Both the position numbers and the translations under genes were made by a program. Positions 25,801-37,800 of a stretch of 64,000 nt of DNA are shown here, one piece after another. Position 1 is the first letter of the stretch. Every line of letters begins with the position of its first letter. This stretch comes from Nereocystis luetkeana. Lineage: Eukaryota > Sar > Phaeophyceae > Laminariales > Laminariaceae. Below the pieces are notes generated by a model, which did no database searches, was not told where the DNA came from, and saw only the letters and a list, made by a program, of their open reading frames with translations. Where the stretch lies: contig JARUPZ010000005.1 in NCBI GenBank assembly GCA_031213475.1, forward strand, positions 9,929,260 through 9,993,259. Reading direction: 5' to 3'.

Positions 25801-28800
25801 TCGCGCTCGGCTTGTTCGTTCATCGCTTTCTTACGAACGCACGACCAGACCGACACCATTTTGTAATGGATACCACCCTTCCCCCGATACCTATAGCCTG
25901 AAACACACATCGTTTTACGCGATTTTGTGTCACCGCAGATCCCAGACAGGCAATCTATTGTCACCCACCCCCGATTCCATCTGACACCGAAGCCGGAACG
26001 AGAACGACTGGAGCGGTATCTGAGACGGCATCTACCGTAGCGCAGTCAACTCCAAGTGAGAAATCGTGGTGGTTGGTTTTCGTACACAGCAGCGACGTTT
26101 ACGATTCTGTCACGGTGGTGACATGCGAGGGTGAAAACACGTTTGACTCCGATGAATCGACTATTTCGCATTACACGTAGTCTACGTATCAGCTGTGTGT
26201 TGTTGCAGACGCCTGGGGCTGCTGCTGCTGCCCCCCCGCCACCTGGTAGAAACCACCTCATGGCATGTTGCGCTACAGAAAAATCAAACATGATGCCACC
26301 GTGTTTGGTTATCTGTGGTAGGATACGTGTCGGCCGTGATGGAAGGCTGATGTCACCTACCGATTTAATACAAAGCTGTTTACGACTTGGCCCGGCTTTG
26401 AAAAAATGGTCGACATGTATTTGACGGTAAAGCCTAACCCTACCCCACCCCCGGGGGCTACTCGTGGCTCCGCCGTGTCGCCCGGCGGTGGAACCATGAC
26501 ACGAAGCGCTTTGCACTATATTCAGTATTTTCCGACCAGTGGCTGGTGCTGACGCTGACTTCGCGGATCGTCGGTTGTTGCGGTCGCTCGCTGCTCGGAG
26601 GACAGCTGCCGATTGGGGCAGGGTCGGGGGCAGAACAAATGGGGTTGGGTGCCGACGCTTTCGAAAACACGTCCGCCACCTCTGCGACCATCTGTAGGTT
26701 GAGTAGCCTCATGTTTAACATCGGAGGAGGGTTTCTCTGCTTTTTCATGGTGTTCGTTTATGCACGGCGTGTGCGGCCATCGCCCACGCCCAGAGGCTGT
26801 TCGCGCATAATAAAATGTCCTGTGCGAAAATGTAAAATGGCGGGAGTTTCTTACGGAGGGACGGCCGGAGCGACACCGTTTTGTTGGGGATACCACCCTT
26901 CCCCCGTTGTATTTAAACTGAACACGCATCGTTTTGGACGATTTTGTGTCACCGCAGCCTCCAGACTGGCGCCTGAACGTCGTCCGCCCCCGGTTCGATC
27001 TCACACCGAAGTCGGAACGAGGACGACTGGAGCGGTATCTGAGACGTCGTCTACCGTAGCTCGGCCAGCTCCAAGTGAGAAATCGTGTTGATTGGTATCG
27101 TCAACAGCAGCGACGTTTAAGATTTTGCCAGGGTGGTGACATGCGAGGGTGAAAACACGTTTGACTTCTATCAGCCAATTGTTTCGCATTTCGAGTAGTA
27201 TACGTATCAGCTGGGCGTTGCTGCAGACGCCTGGGGCTGCTGCTGCTGCCCCCCCGCCACCTGGTAGAAACCACCTCATGGCATGTTGCGCTACAGAAAA
27301 ATCAAACATGATGCCACCGCGTTTGGTTATCTGTGGCAGGATACTTGTCGGCCGTGATTTAAGGCTGATGTCACCTACCGATTCAATACAAAGCTGTTTA
27401 CGACTTGGCCCGGCTTTGACAAAAAGGTCGGCATGTATTTGACGGTAAAGCCTAACCCTACCCCTCCCCCGGGGGACTACTCGTAGCTAGGCCATTTCGC
27501 CCGGCGGTGGAACGATGACTCGGAGCACTGCAGAATTTAAACAGGATTTGCCGATCGATGACTGGTGCTGACGCCGGCTTTGTGGATCGTCGAGTTGTTG
27601 CGGACGCTCGCTGCACGGAGGGGAGCTGCCGATTGGGACGGGGTTGCCCAGAACAAATGGGGTTGGGTGTTGACGAGTTCGGAAGCACGTCTGTCGCTTC
27701 TGCGGTCGTCTGCGGTTTGAGTAGCCTGGCCTCATGCTCCACATCGGAGGAGGGTTTCCCTGTTTGTAGTTGGCGTTTGTTTGCGCACAGCTTGTTCGGT
27801 CATCGCTTAGTGTTTCATCCGCCCAGAGGCTGTTCGAGCATAAGTTTGTGTCCTATGTGAAAAAGTAAAAAGGCGGGAGATTGTTCCGAAGGGACGGCCG
27901 AAACGACACCGTTTTGTTGCGCATACCACCCTTCCCCCGGTGTATATAGCCTGAACACATATTCTTTTGCGCGATTTTGTGTCCCCCAGACCCCAGACAG
28001 GCGATCTCCTGTCACCCGCCCTCCGTTCCATCTCCCACCGAAGCCGGAACGAGGACGACTGAGACGCGACAGGAGACGTCACCTACCGTAGCGCGGTCAA
28101 CTTCGAGTGAGAAATCGTGTTGATCGGTTTCCGTACACAGCAGCGACGTTTAATATTCTTCGACGGTGGTGACATGCGAAGATGAAAGCACATTTGGTTT
28201 CGATGAATCGACTGTTTCGCATTACGAATAGTCTACGTATCAGCTGGGCCTTGCTGCAGACGCTTGGGGCTGCTGCTGCTGCTGCCCCCCCGCTACCTGG
28301 TGGACGTCACCTCATGGCACCTTTTGCTGCAGAAAAAGGAAACATGAGGCCACCGTGTTGGGTTATCTGTGGTAGGGTACGTGTCGGCCGTAATCGAAGG
28401 CTGATTTCACCGACCGATTTAGTGCAGGGCTGTTGACGACTTGGCGCAGCTTTGACAATGGTCGAAATGTACTTGACGGTAAAGCCTGACCCTACCCCTC
28501 CCCCGGGGGACTACTCGTAGCTCCGCCATGTCGCCCGGCGGTGGCACGGTGACACGGAGCGCTAGACTTCACACAGTATTTGCCGACCGATGGCTGGTGC
28601 TGACGTTGACTTCACAGATCGTTGAGTTGTTGCGGCCGCTCGCTGTACGGAGGGAAGCTGCCGACTGGGGCAGGGTTGGGGGCAGAACAGATGGGGTAGG
28701 GTGCTGGCGCTTTCGGAATCACGTCTGTCGCTTTAGCGGTCGTCTGCAGTTTGAGTAGTTTCATGTTCCACATCGGAGGAGGGTTTGCCTGCGTTTTGGT

Positions 28801-31800
28801 TGGCGTTTGTTCGCGAGCGGCTTGTGCGGCCACCGCGCAGTGTTTATTTAGTCTGCCCAGAAGAGGCTGTTCGCGCATATGTTTGTGTCCTATGCGAAAA
28901 AGTAGAATAGCAGGAGTTTTGTACGAAGGGACAGCCTGAGCGACACCGTTTTGTTGTGGATACCACCCTTCCCCAGGTGTCTAAAGCCTAAACACATATC
29001 ATTTCGCTTTTTTGTGTCACCGCAGCCTCCAGACAGGCGATCTATTGTCATCCACTCCCGGTTCCATCTCCCACCGAAGCCGGAACGAGGACGCCCGAGA
29101 CGCAACAGGAGACCTCACCTTCCGTAGCGCGGCCAACTCCAGGTGAGACATCGTGTTGATCGTTTTTCGCACAGAGCAGCGACGTTTAAGATTCTTCGAC
29201 GATGGTGGCATGCGAGGGTGAAAGCATGTCTGGCTTCGATGCACCGGCTGTTTTACATTGTGAGTAGTTTACGTATCAGCTGTGTGTTGCTGCAGACGCT
29301 TGGGGCTGCTGCTGCTGCCCCCCTGCTACCTGCTGGACAACACCGTGATGGAACTATTTCCCGCACACAAATGAAACATGATGCCACGGTGTGTATCCTA
29401 TGTGGTAGGATAGGTGCCGGCGGCATTCAAAGGCTGATTTCAACAACCGGTTAAATGCAGGGCTGCATATGACTTAGCCCAGCTTTGACAAAATGGTCGA
29501 AATGTACTTGACGGTGAAGCCTGACCCTACCCCTCCCCCGGGGGTTACTCGTAGCTCCGCCGTGTCGCCCGGCGGTGGAACGATGACTGGAGCGCTCTAC
29601 ACCTGAATCAACATTTGCCGAGCGATGGCTGGTGCTGACGCCGACTTCGCGGATCGTCGGTTGTCGCGGCCGCTCGCTGTACGGAGGGGAGCTGCCGATT
29701 GGGGGAGGGTTGGGGGCAGAAAAAAGCGGGTTGGGTGCTGGCGCTTTCGGAATCACGTCTGTCGCCTCTGCGGTCGTCCGCAGTTTGCGTAGCCTCGTGT
29801 TCCACATCGGAGGAGGGTTCTCGTGCTTTTGGTTGGCGTTTGTTCGCGCTCGGCTTGTTCGTTCATCGCTTTCTTACGAACGCACGACCAGACCGACACC
29901 ATTTTGTAATGGATACCACCCTTCCCCCGGTATCTATAGCCTGAAACACACATCGTTTTACGCGATTTTGTGTCACCGCAGATCCCAGACAGGCAATCTA
30001 TTCTCACCCACCCCCGATTCCATCTGACACCGAAGCCGGAACAAGAACGACTGAAGCGTTATCTGAGACGGCATCTACCGTAGCGCAGTCAACTCCAAGT
30101 GAGAAATCGTGGTGGTTGGTTTTCGTACACAGCAGCGACGTTTAGGATTCTGTCACGGTGGTGACATGCGAGGGTGAAAACACGTTTGACTCCGATGAAT
30201 CGACTATTTCGCATTACACGTAGTCTACGTGTCAGCTGTGTGTTGTTGCAGACGCCTGGGGCTGCTGCTGCTGCCCCCCCGCCACCTGGTAGAAACCACC
30301 TCATGGCATGTTGCGCCACAGAAAAATCAAACATGATGCCACCGTGTTTGGTTATCTGTGGTAGGATACGTGTCGGCCGTGATGGAAGGCTGATGTCACC
30401 TACCGATTTAATACAAAGCTGTTTACGACTTGGCCCGGCTTTGACAAAAAGGTCGGCATGTATTTGACGGTAAAGCCTAACCCTACCCCTCCCCCGGGGG
30501 ACTACTCGTAGCTAGGCCATTTCGCCCGGCGGTGGAACGATGACTCGGAGCACTGCAGAATTTAAACAGGATTTGCCGATCGATGACTGGTGCTGACGCC
30601 GGCTTTGTGGATCGTCGAGTTGTTGCGGATGCTCGCTGCACGGAGGGGAGCTGCCGATTGGGACGGGGTTGCCCAGACCAAATGGGGTTGGGTGTTGACG
30701 AGTTCGGAAGCACGTCTGTCGCTTCTGCGGTCGTCTGCGGTTTGAGTAGCCTAGCCTCATGCTCCACATCGGAGGAGGGTTTCCCTGTTTGTAGTTGGCG
30801 TTTGTTTGCGCACAGCTTGTTCGGTCATCGCTCAGTGTTTCATCCGCCCAGAGGCTGTTCGAGCATAAGTTTGTGTCCTATGTGAAAAAGTAAAAAGGCG
30901 GGAGATTGTTCCGAAGGGACGGCCGAAACGACACCGTTTTGTTGCGCATACCACCCTTCCCCCGGTCTGAACACATATTCTTTTGCGCGATTTTGTGTCC
31001 CCCAGACCCCAGACAGGCGATCTCCTGTCACCCGCCCTCCGTTCCATCTCCCACCGAAGCCGGAACGAGGACGACTGAGACGCGACAGGAGACGTCACCT
31101 ACCGTAGCGCGGTCAACTTCGAGTGAGAAATCGTGTTGATCGGTTTCCGTACACAGCAGCGACGTTTAATATTCTTCGACGGTGGTGACATGCGAAGATG
31201 AAAGCACATTTGGTTTCGATGAATCGACTGTTTCGCATTACGAATAGTCTACGTATCAGCTGGGCCTTGCTGCAGACGCTTGGGGCTGCTGCTGCTGCTG
31301 CCCCCCCGCTACCTGGAGGACGTCACCTCATGGCACCTTTTGCTGCAGAAAAAGGAAACATGAGGCCACCGTGTTGGGTTATCTGTGGTAGGGTACGTGT
31401 CGGCCGTAATCGAAGGCTGATTTCACCGACCGATTTAGTGCAGGGCTGTTGACGACTTGGCGCAGCTTTGACAATGGTCGAAATGTACTTGACGGTAAAG
31501 CCTGACCCTACCCCTCCCCCGGGGGACTACTCGTAGCTCCGCCATGTCGCCCGGCGGTGGCACGGTGACACGGAGCGCTAGACTTCACACAGTATTTGCC
31601 GACCGATGGCTGGTGCTGACGTTGACTTCACAGATCGTTGAGTTGTTGCGGCCGCTCGCTGTACGGAGGGAAGCTGCCGACTGGGGCAGGGTTGGGGGCA
31701 GAACAGATGGGGTAGGGTGCTGGCGCTTTCGGAATCACGTCTGTCGCTTTAGCGGTCGTCTGCAGTTTGAGTAGTTTCATGTTCCACATCGGAGGAGGGT

Positions 31801-34164
31801 TTGCCTGCGTTTTGGTTGGCGTTTGTTCGCGAGCGGCTTGTGCGGCCACCGCGCAGTGTTTATTTAGTCTGCCCAGAAGAGGCTGTTCGCGCATATGTTT
31901 GTGTCCTATGCGAAAAAGTAGAATAGCAGGAGTTTTGTACGAAGGGACAGCCTGAGCGACACCGTTTTGTTGTGGATACCACCCTTCCCCAGGTGTCTAA
32001 AGCCTAAACACATATCATTTCGCTTTTTTGTGTCACCGCAGCCTCCAGACAGGCGATCTATTGTCATCCACTCCCGGTTCCATCTCCCACCGAAGCCGGA
32101 ACGAGGACGCCCGAGACGCAACAGGAGACCTCACCTTCCGTAGCGCGGCCAACTCCAGGTGAGACATCGTGTTGATCGTTTTTCGCACAGAGCAGCGACG
32201 TTTAAGATTCTTCGACGATGGTGGCATGCGAGGGTGAAAGCATGTCTGGCTTCGATGCACCGGCTGTTTTACATTGTGAGTAGTTTACGTATCAGCTGTG
32301 TGTTGCTGCAGACGCTTGGGGCTGCTGCTGCTGCCCCCCTGCTACCTGCTGGACAACACCGTGATGGAACTATTTCCCGCACACAAATGAAACATGATGC
32401 CACGGTGTGTATCCTATGTGGTAGGATAGGTGCCGGCGGCATTCAAAGGCTGATTTCAACAACCGGTTAAATGCAGGGCTGCATATGACTTAGCCCAGCT
32501 TTGACAAAATGGTCGAAATGTACTCGACGGTGAAGCCTGACCCTACCCCTCCCCCGGGGGTTACTCGTAGCTGCGCCGTGTCGCCCGGCGGTGGAACGAT
32601 GACTGGAGCGCTCTACACCTGAATCAACATTTGCCGAGCGATGGCTGGTGCTGACGCCGACTTCGCGGATCGTCGGTTGTTGCGGCCGCTCGCTGTACGG
32701 AGGGGAGCTGCCGATTGGGGGAGGGTTGGGGGCAGAAAAAAGCGGGTTGGGTGCTGGCGCTTTCGGAATCACGTCTGTCGCCTCTGCGGTCGTCCGCAGT
32801 TTGCGTAGCCTCGTGTTCCACATCGGAGGAGGGTTCTCGTGCTTTTGGTTGGCGTTTGTTCGCGCTCGGCTTGTTCGTTCATCGCTTTCTTACGAACGCA
32901 CGACCAGACCGACACCATTTTGTAATGGATACCACCCTTCCCCCGGTATCTATAGCCTGAAACACACATCGTTTTACGCGATTTTGTGTCACCGCAGATC
33001 CCAGACAGGCAATCTATTGTCACCCACCCCCGATTCCATCTGACACCGAAGCCGGAACGAGAACGACTGGAGCGGTATCTGAGACGGCATCTACCGTAGC
33101 GCAGTCAACACCAAGTGAGAAATCGTGGTGGTTGGTTTTCGTACACAGCAGCGACGTTTAGGATTCTGTCACGGTGGTGACATGCGAGGGTGAAAACACG
33201 TTTGACTCCGATGAATCGACTATTTCGCATTACACGTAGTCTACGTGTCAGCTGTGTGTTGTTGCAGACGCCTGGGGCTGCTGCTGCTGCCCCCCCGCCA
33301 CCTGGTAGAAACCACCTCATGGCATGTTGCGCTACAGAAAAATCAAACATGATGCCACCGTGTTTGGTTATCTGTGGTAGGATACGTGTCGGCCGTGATG
33401 GAAGGCTGATGTCACCTACCGATTTAATACAAAGCTGTTTACGACTTGGCCCGGCTTTGAAAAAATGGTCGACATGTATTTGACGGTAAAGCCTAACCCT
33501 ACCCCACCCCCGGGGGCTACTCGTGGCTCCGCCGTGTCGCCCGGCGGTGGAACGATGACTCGGAGCACTGTAGAATTTAAACAGTATTTGCCTTTCGATG
33601 GCTGGTGCTGACGCCGACTTTGCGGATCGTCGAGTTGTTGCGGACGCTCGCTGCACGGAGGGGAGCTGCCGATTGGGGCGGGGTTGCCCAGAACAAATGG
33701 GGTTGGGTGTTGACGAGTGCAGAAGCACGTCTGTCGCTTCTGCGGTCGTCTGCAGTTTGAGTAGCCTCAATTCATCTCCACGTCGGAGGAGGGTTTCCCT
33801 AATTGTGGTTGGCGTACGTTCGCGCACAGCTTGTTCGGTCACCGCTCAGTGTTTCTTCCGCCCAGAGGCTGTTCGGGCATAAGTTTGTGTCTTATGCGAA
33901 ACTAAAGTGGCGGGAGATTGTTCCGAACGGGGGCCGAAGCGACACCGTTTTGTTGCGCGTACCACCCTTCCCCCGGTGTATATCGCCTCAACATACATCA
34001 TTCTGCGCGATTTTGTGTCCCCACAGACCCCAGACAGGCGGCCGAACGTCGCCCGCCCTCCGTTCTATCTCCCACCGAAGTCGGAGACGAGAGGACGCGC
34101 CTCGATGTGGGGGCGGCTAGGGTGCTATCTGAGACCTCATCTTCCGTAGGGCGGCCAACTCAAA
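22829..34164 (+). CDS. Candidate series of 12 repeated phase 1-1 exons
   Basis: Each monomer has an acceptor (usually TGTGTCACCGCAG or TGTCCCCCAG) and a donor (CCAG or CCAA followed by GTGAGA) enclosing an island: 22829-22966 and 34027-34164 (138 bp), 23957-24067 (111 bp), and 117 bp at 24983, 25939, 26958, 27990, 29026, 29982, 31006, 32042 and 32998. All are multiples of 3. All are open in the one frame that gives phase-1 introns on both sides, including the diverged end copies. The product is Pro/Thr/Ser-rich around PSPTEAGTRTT, unlike any family I know. The other conserved island, (GCT)n Ala-rich, does not keep phase. The series might belong to one long gene, perhaps upstream exons of the EsV-1-7 gene, or may be a decaying exon array. 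Confidence 0.45.
30252..31275 (+). repeat. Hybrid C/D monomer
   Basis: The 5' part matches monomer C (as at 26209), while from about 30440 onward it matches monomer D (as at 27227). The switch lies between the C-type TACCGATTTAATACAAAGC and the D-type TTGACAAAAAGGTCGGCATG. It lacks 9 bp (GTATATAGC) present in D near 27946. This monomer explains how the 4-mer period of about 4043 bp became a 3016-bp 3-mer. Confidence 0.75.
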
Positions 34165-34812
34165 GTGAGAAACACTGCTGAGACAGCAGCGGCGTTTAAC
34201 GTATACCGAGGTGGTGATGTTTGGCGGTGAAGTGCTGCTTTTGGGTTTTGGTGAGTCGACCATTTAACAGAGTGAGTAGCCTTTTCTTGATACTGTCGTT
34301 TTCACATTTATTCATCTCCATTATCGAGTATTTGGTCGAATGACAGACTCCAGTAACTCTGGAGTAGAACATTTCCTCAGGAAAACAATAGCACCTGGGA
34401 GTCGTTGCAGAACCTGCGTGCCGTTACTCCCTTGGTATATCGTGGTCCCGCCATGGCGCCGCACGCTGCCAAAACCAAATGCCCGTATGAACACAGGTAC
34501 GTGAGGCTACGCAGTCGCATCGCCCCTGGTAGGAGACACGTCGATCATCGTCGAAGGCTATCAGCACCAACCGATTTAATTCAGGGCTGTGTACAACTTG
34601 GCTCAGCTTCCGCAACATGGTTGAAGTTTATGTTACGTTAACCCCTGACCGCCTGAAACCCACCTGACAATATTCTCGGAATGGAGATGTAACGAGGTGT
34701 TGGTGTGAATTCTATCAAGAATATTTCTTCGAAGCTAGGCTAAGTTGTAAACACTACTGGAGGTAACGCGATTACTCTTGGTGGACGCCCTTTCAACCGC
34801 TCGTGATTACAG

Positions 34813-37800
34813 TGCGAGGCCGGACCCCTTGCGATTTTCCTGGATGCCGCATCCATCCCAACATCATTAGCTCCGGTGAGATGTTCAGCGATTCCGTGTG
34901 TGTGAGAGAGAGAGAGAGAGAGGATAGATAGATGAAGCGAGCGAGGTTACCGATCTCTGGGGCGGTGTAGGTCTAAGTGCTGCATCCCGTATCGAGTCTG
35001 TGGACGATCCCGTAGTCCCAAGCGAACAACTCCAGCGCCAACCCTTACTCTGCCGGGATTAAAATGGGGACACATGAGTGGTGAATCGTTCAATTGGAAA
35101 CCGCAACTTCAACTTGGCGCTGGTTGTCCATTGGTGTTTGCTCATGAGGCAGTTCTTCAACGATGGTTTCTCTTAGTCGGCCCATGGAACTCTTAAGCCG
35201 TCATCAGTCAGAGCCCCCCCCTGCGGCGAGCAGACCATACCTAGACGGGGGGAGCATATGTAGAAAAACAAACTTGTCGATTGCGGCAGCGAGCTTCAGC
35301 ACACTATGAACCTGGTGCTGGTGTACGATCGATCGCAAGTATGTCAGTACTGTGACGTTGCGGACAATACTGATGATGAACCACAGACTCATGGTACACC
35401 TTTAAATTATCAAGAAGAATGCTGCACGCATAGCTACGTTTACGAGCTTTACAAACATGTTTTGCTCGATCCTGAAAGCATGCGCCAGTCACCGCTGCCC
35501 TCCGCCGGCACCCTGTTTTTCGTCATCGGGTGCCCCACCCACGGCACCCACGGCACCCTTTACCCCCTGCCGACTTCCCCATCCTTACCCTCCACCGGCT
35601 TCTTCACCCTTACAGAGGAGAAACCGGTGCGTTTCTGCCACAAGCACAGGAAGAGGATCGGAGCCGGCACGTTGAAGACGAAGAGCCCCGTATGCATGCA
35701 CCAAGGGTGAGAGCGAGGCGGCGGGCCACTCGAGCGTAGCGGTCAGTACGGGTGCCTTATTTTGGCTCCGCATGTCCTTTCACGCCTCGTTTTGGTGTTT
35801 TTTATTCTTAAGGTCGAAGATCGAGTCGAATTAAGGTCGGGCTTGAAATGAAATTGTCCTCATGTTGACGGTTGGCGGGAACCGTTGCACATACAGAGTA
35901 CACGTCACCACTTGAGAAGCAATATATATATAGATATATAATATATATAATAAGTACCTGGTACTTATTTTGGGCCAGGCTTGAGTTGTTGTTCTCATAT
36001 GGGGCAGGATGTGCCCGCGAAACTTCGGCCGTGAAACTTTGGTGTCTTAGGTTTAGTGCAAAACTCGAGCCAGATATTGGTTGAAGCACAGTCGCGTGCT
36101 GTAGCGTCAGAGGTCTCTTGATCAACAAGAATGAGTAAGCAATGGACTCACCCGCCGGTTTTCGTGTCCAAGTCTTACTGATAGGGTTGTCTACTGTACA
36201 TGCCACCGAAAAACTGCTCTTCGTCGAACAGTCGTATCAGCACAAAAACTACGCAGCCGTTCCCTCTCGTCTTCACTCTCTTTCCAGGTGCACGAAGGCG
36301 TTCACTGGCCCTCTTAATTATCCAAGTAGCTTGGGGCTTCGCTCCAAATGCAATGATTGGGCATGATATGGTCTTAATACGACAGTAGCCAATATCGTAA
36401 TAGCACAACGAAATTCTTCGCAAGGCCGTTGAATTGTCGCGTATGTATCACCCGAGTCAAGGCGCGGTGCAAGGTCAGGTACTTATCCTGTTTTGGAAGA
36501 AAGAATGACGGCGTCCCGATTCCGGCGTTTTGGTCGGAAAATCAACCTGCCACGCCCCAGACCTCCGCTGCCGATTTTTGTTTTGTTGACTGTGACACCA
36601 TTAAATAGCCGTAAGAACGGGCGCGTGAACTACTTGAAGTTCTTGGGGGAAGAGGACGCCGTTTAATTGCCGTTGAAGCGGCAAAACAACGAATGGCGTT
36701 TAGTTCCAAAATGTGCGCCGATAGTATGCGTCTCCCTGTTGTACATGGTTATGCGTTTGGACGTTCGTCATTTCATGCTTCTATACAGGTTTACTTGCCG
36801 CGTGCCGCTAGAAGTGTTGAACTATTCCAATCTCCCGCATGGTTTTCCGCAACTCGCGATACAGATGCACCACACAACCACACTACGGTTTGCCCATGGG
36901 GCGCCAGCTGTACTGCTCTAAGCACAAGGCCGACGGCATGGTGTGCATCCTAAAGGGAGGCACGGTACTGACCATCGGAAACGCTGCCAGGTAGACTAAT
37001 GTAATGCACGCAGGGGAGGGTTTGGGAAGAGAAATTTAGCGGGCCTCCTCTCGAAGACTTTCGTAACGCAAGTGCTGAAGGTTCCATCGCTTGACGCTTG
37101 CCTCGAGTGGGTTGCAGAGCTTGAGCGAATGCTGACGTTCCGAACCTTCGTACTCGAATCGATATCGCTTGCAAATAATGGCTGAATGGCTTCACACGCG
37201 GCTGCCTATCGCTATTCTACAAAGGTTGGCTAGCACGGATGACTAGCGCCAACGCTGCTACAAAATGATCGTGATACCATTCAGGGGTGCACATACTACG
37301 ACAACTTGCATCGCACTTGGGCTACCACGTCGAGATCCCATGTACAGCAGGGTACTCAGGGGGCGTGCCAATCGATATGTGTGCCCTGTACAGGAAGAAA
37401 GTCAAGAAAATAGCCAATCGCGAGCTCCATAAAGGTGGAAACCGGCCAACGGTAGTAAACATAGAAGGGGTGGACGTCGCCGCAGATGCGGAAGTCAACG
37501 GCGGGAGGGGATTTACCGGCCGCGTACAAGACAATGCCAACGCAGCTACCCCCACCGGCAGCAGCTCGTTGCCCTCGCGCCCCGCTTTCGGTTGCGACAC
37601 ATCCCCTTTGGCTGACATCGATTTGCTGAGGAAGGCGCGGCAATCGGCTCAGGCCGAAGCAGAGGCAAGCGGTAACGGTAAGCGCCCCAAAACCCCGTCG
37701 CGCAAAGCATTGGAGGCGTCAGGGGTCGCTGGAGTGGTTCAGGATGCGCCGCAGCATATGACCAAGGAAATTAGGGAGGCACTGGCCCCGAAAACGGCGC

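Larger units (their letters stand above)
21590..34640 (+). repeat. Tandem array of ~1-kb monomers with higher-order repeats
   Basis: About 12 monomers in direct orientation. Taking the TTGCTGCAG^ACGCYTGGGGC junction as anchor, copies fall at 24221, 25253, 26209, 27227, 28260, 29296, 30252, 31276, 32312 and 33268, with diverged copies at 23122 and 34411. Spacings cycle 1032-1036, 956, then 1018-1024, 1033. The order of monomer types is A-B-C-D, A-B-(C/D), A-B-C. The 3-mer repeats exactly every 3016 bp and adjacent 3-mers are nearly identical. Outer monomers are far more diverged, the usual pattern for arrays homogenised by unequal exchange. Each monomer holds a 111-138-bp exon-like island and an Ala-rich (GCT)n segment. 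Confidence 0.93.

Noticed and set aside
25408..32823. A ~118-codon minus-strand frame conserved in three B monomers
   Set aside because: The copies are nearly identical because the monomers are recent duplicates; the frame is not kept in other monomers, so conservation is not evidence of coding.
24221..33377. Ala-rich (GCT)n island as a second exon of each monomer
   Set aside because: Acceptor-like and donor-like motifs exist, but lengths (109, 110, 112) and frames vary, monomer D has GC at the donor position, and the phase does not match the preceding island. Kept only as a note in the array entry.
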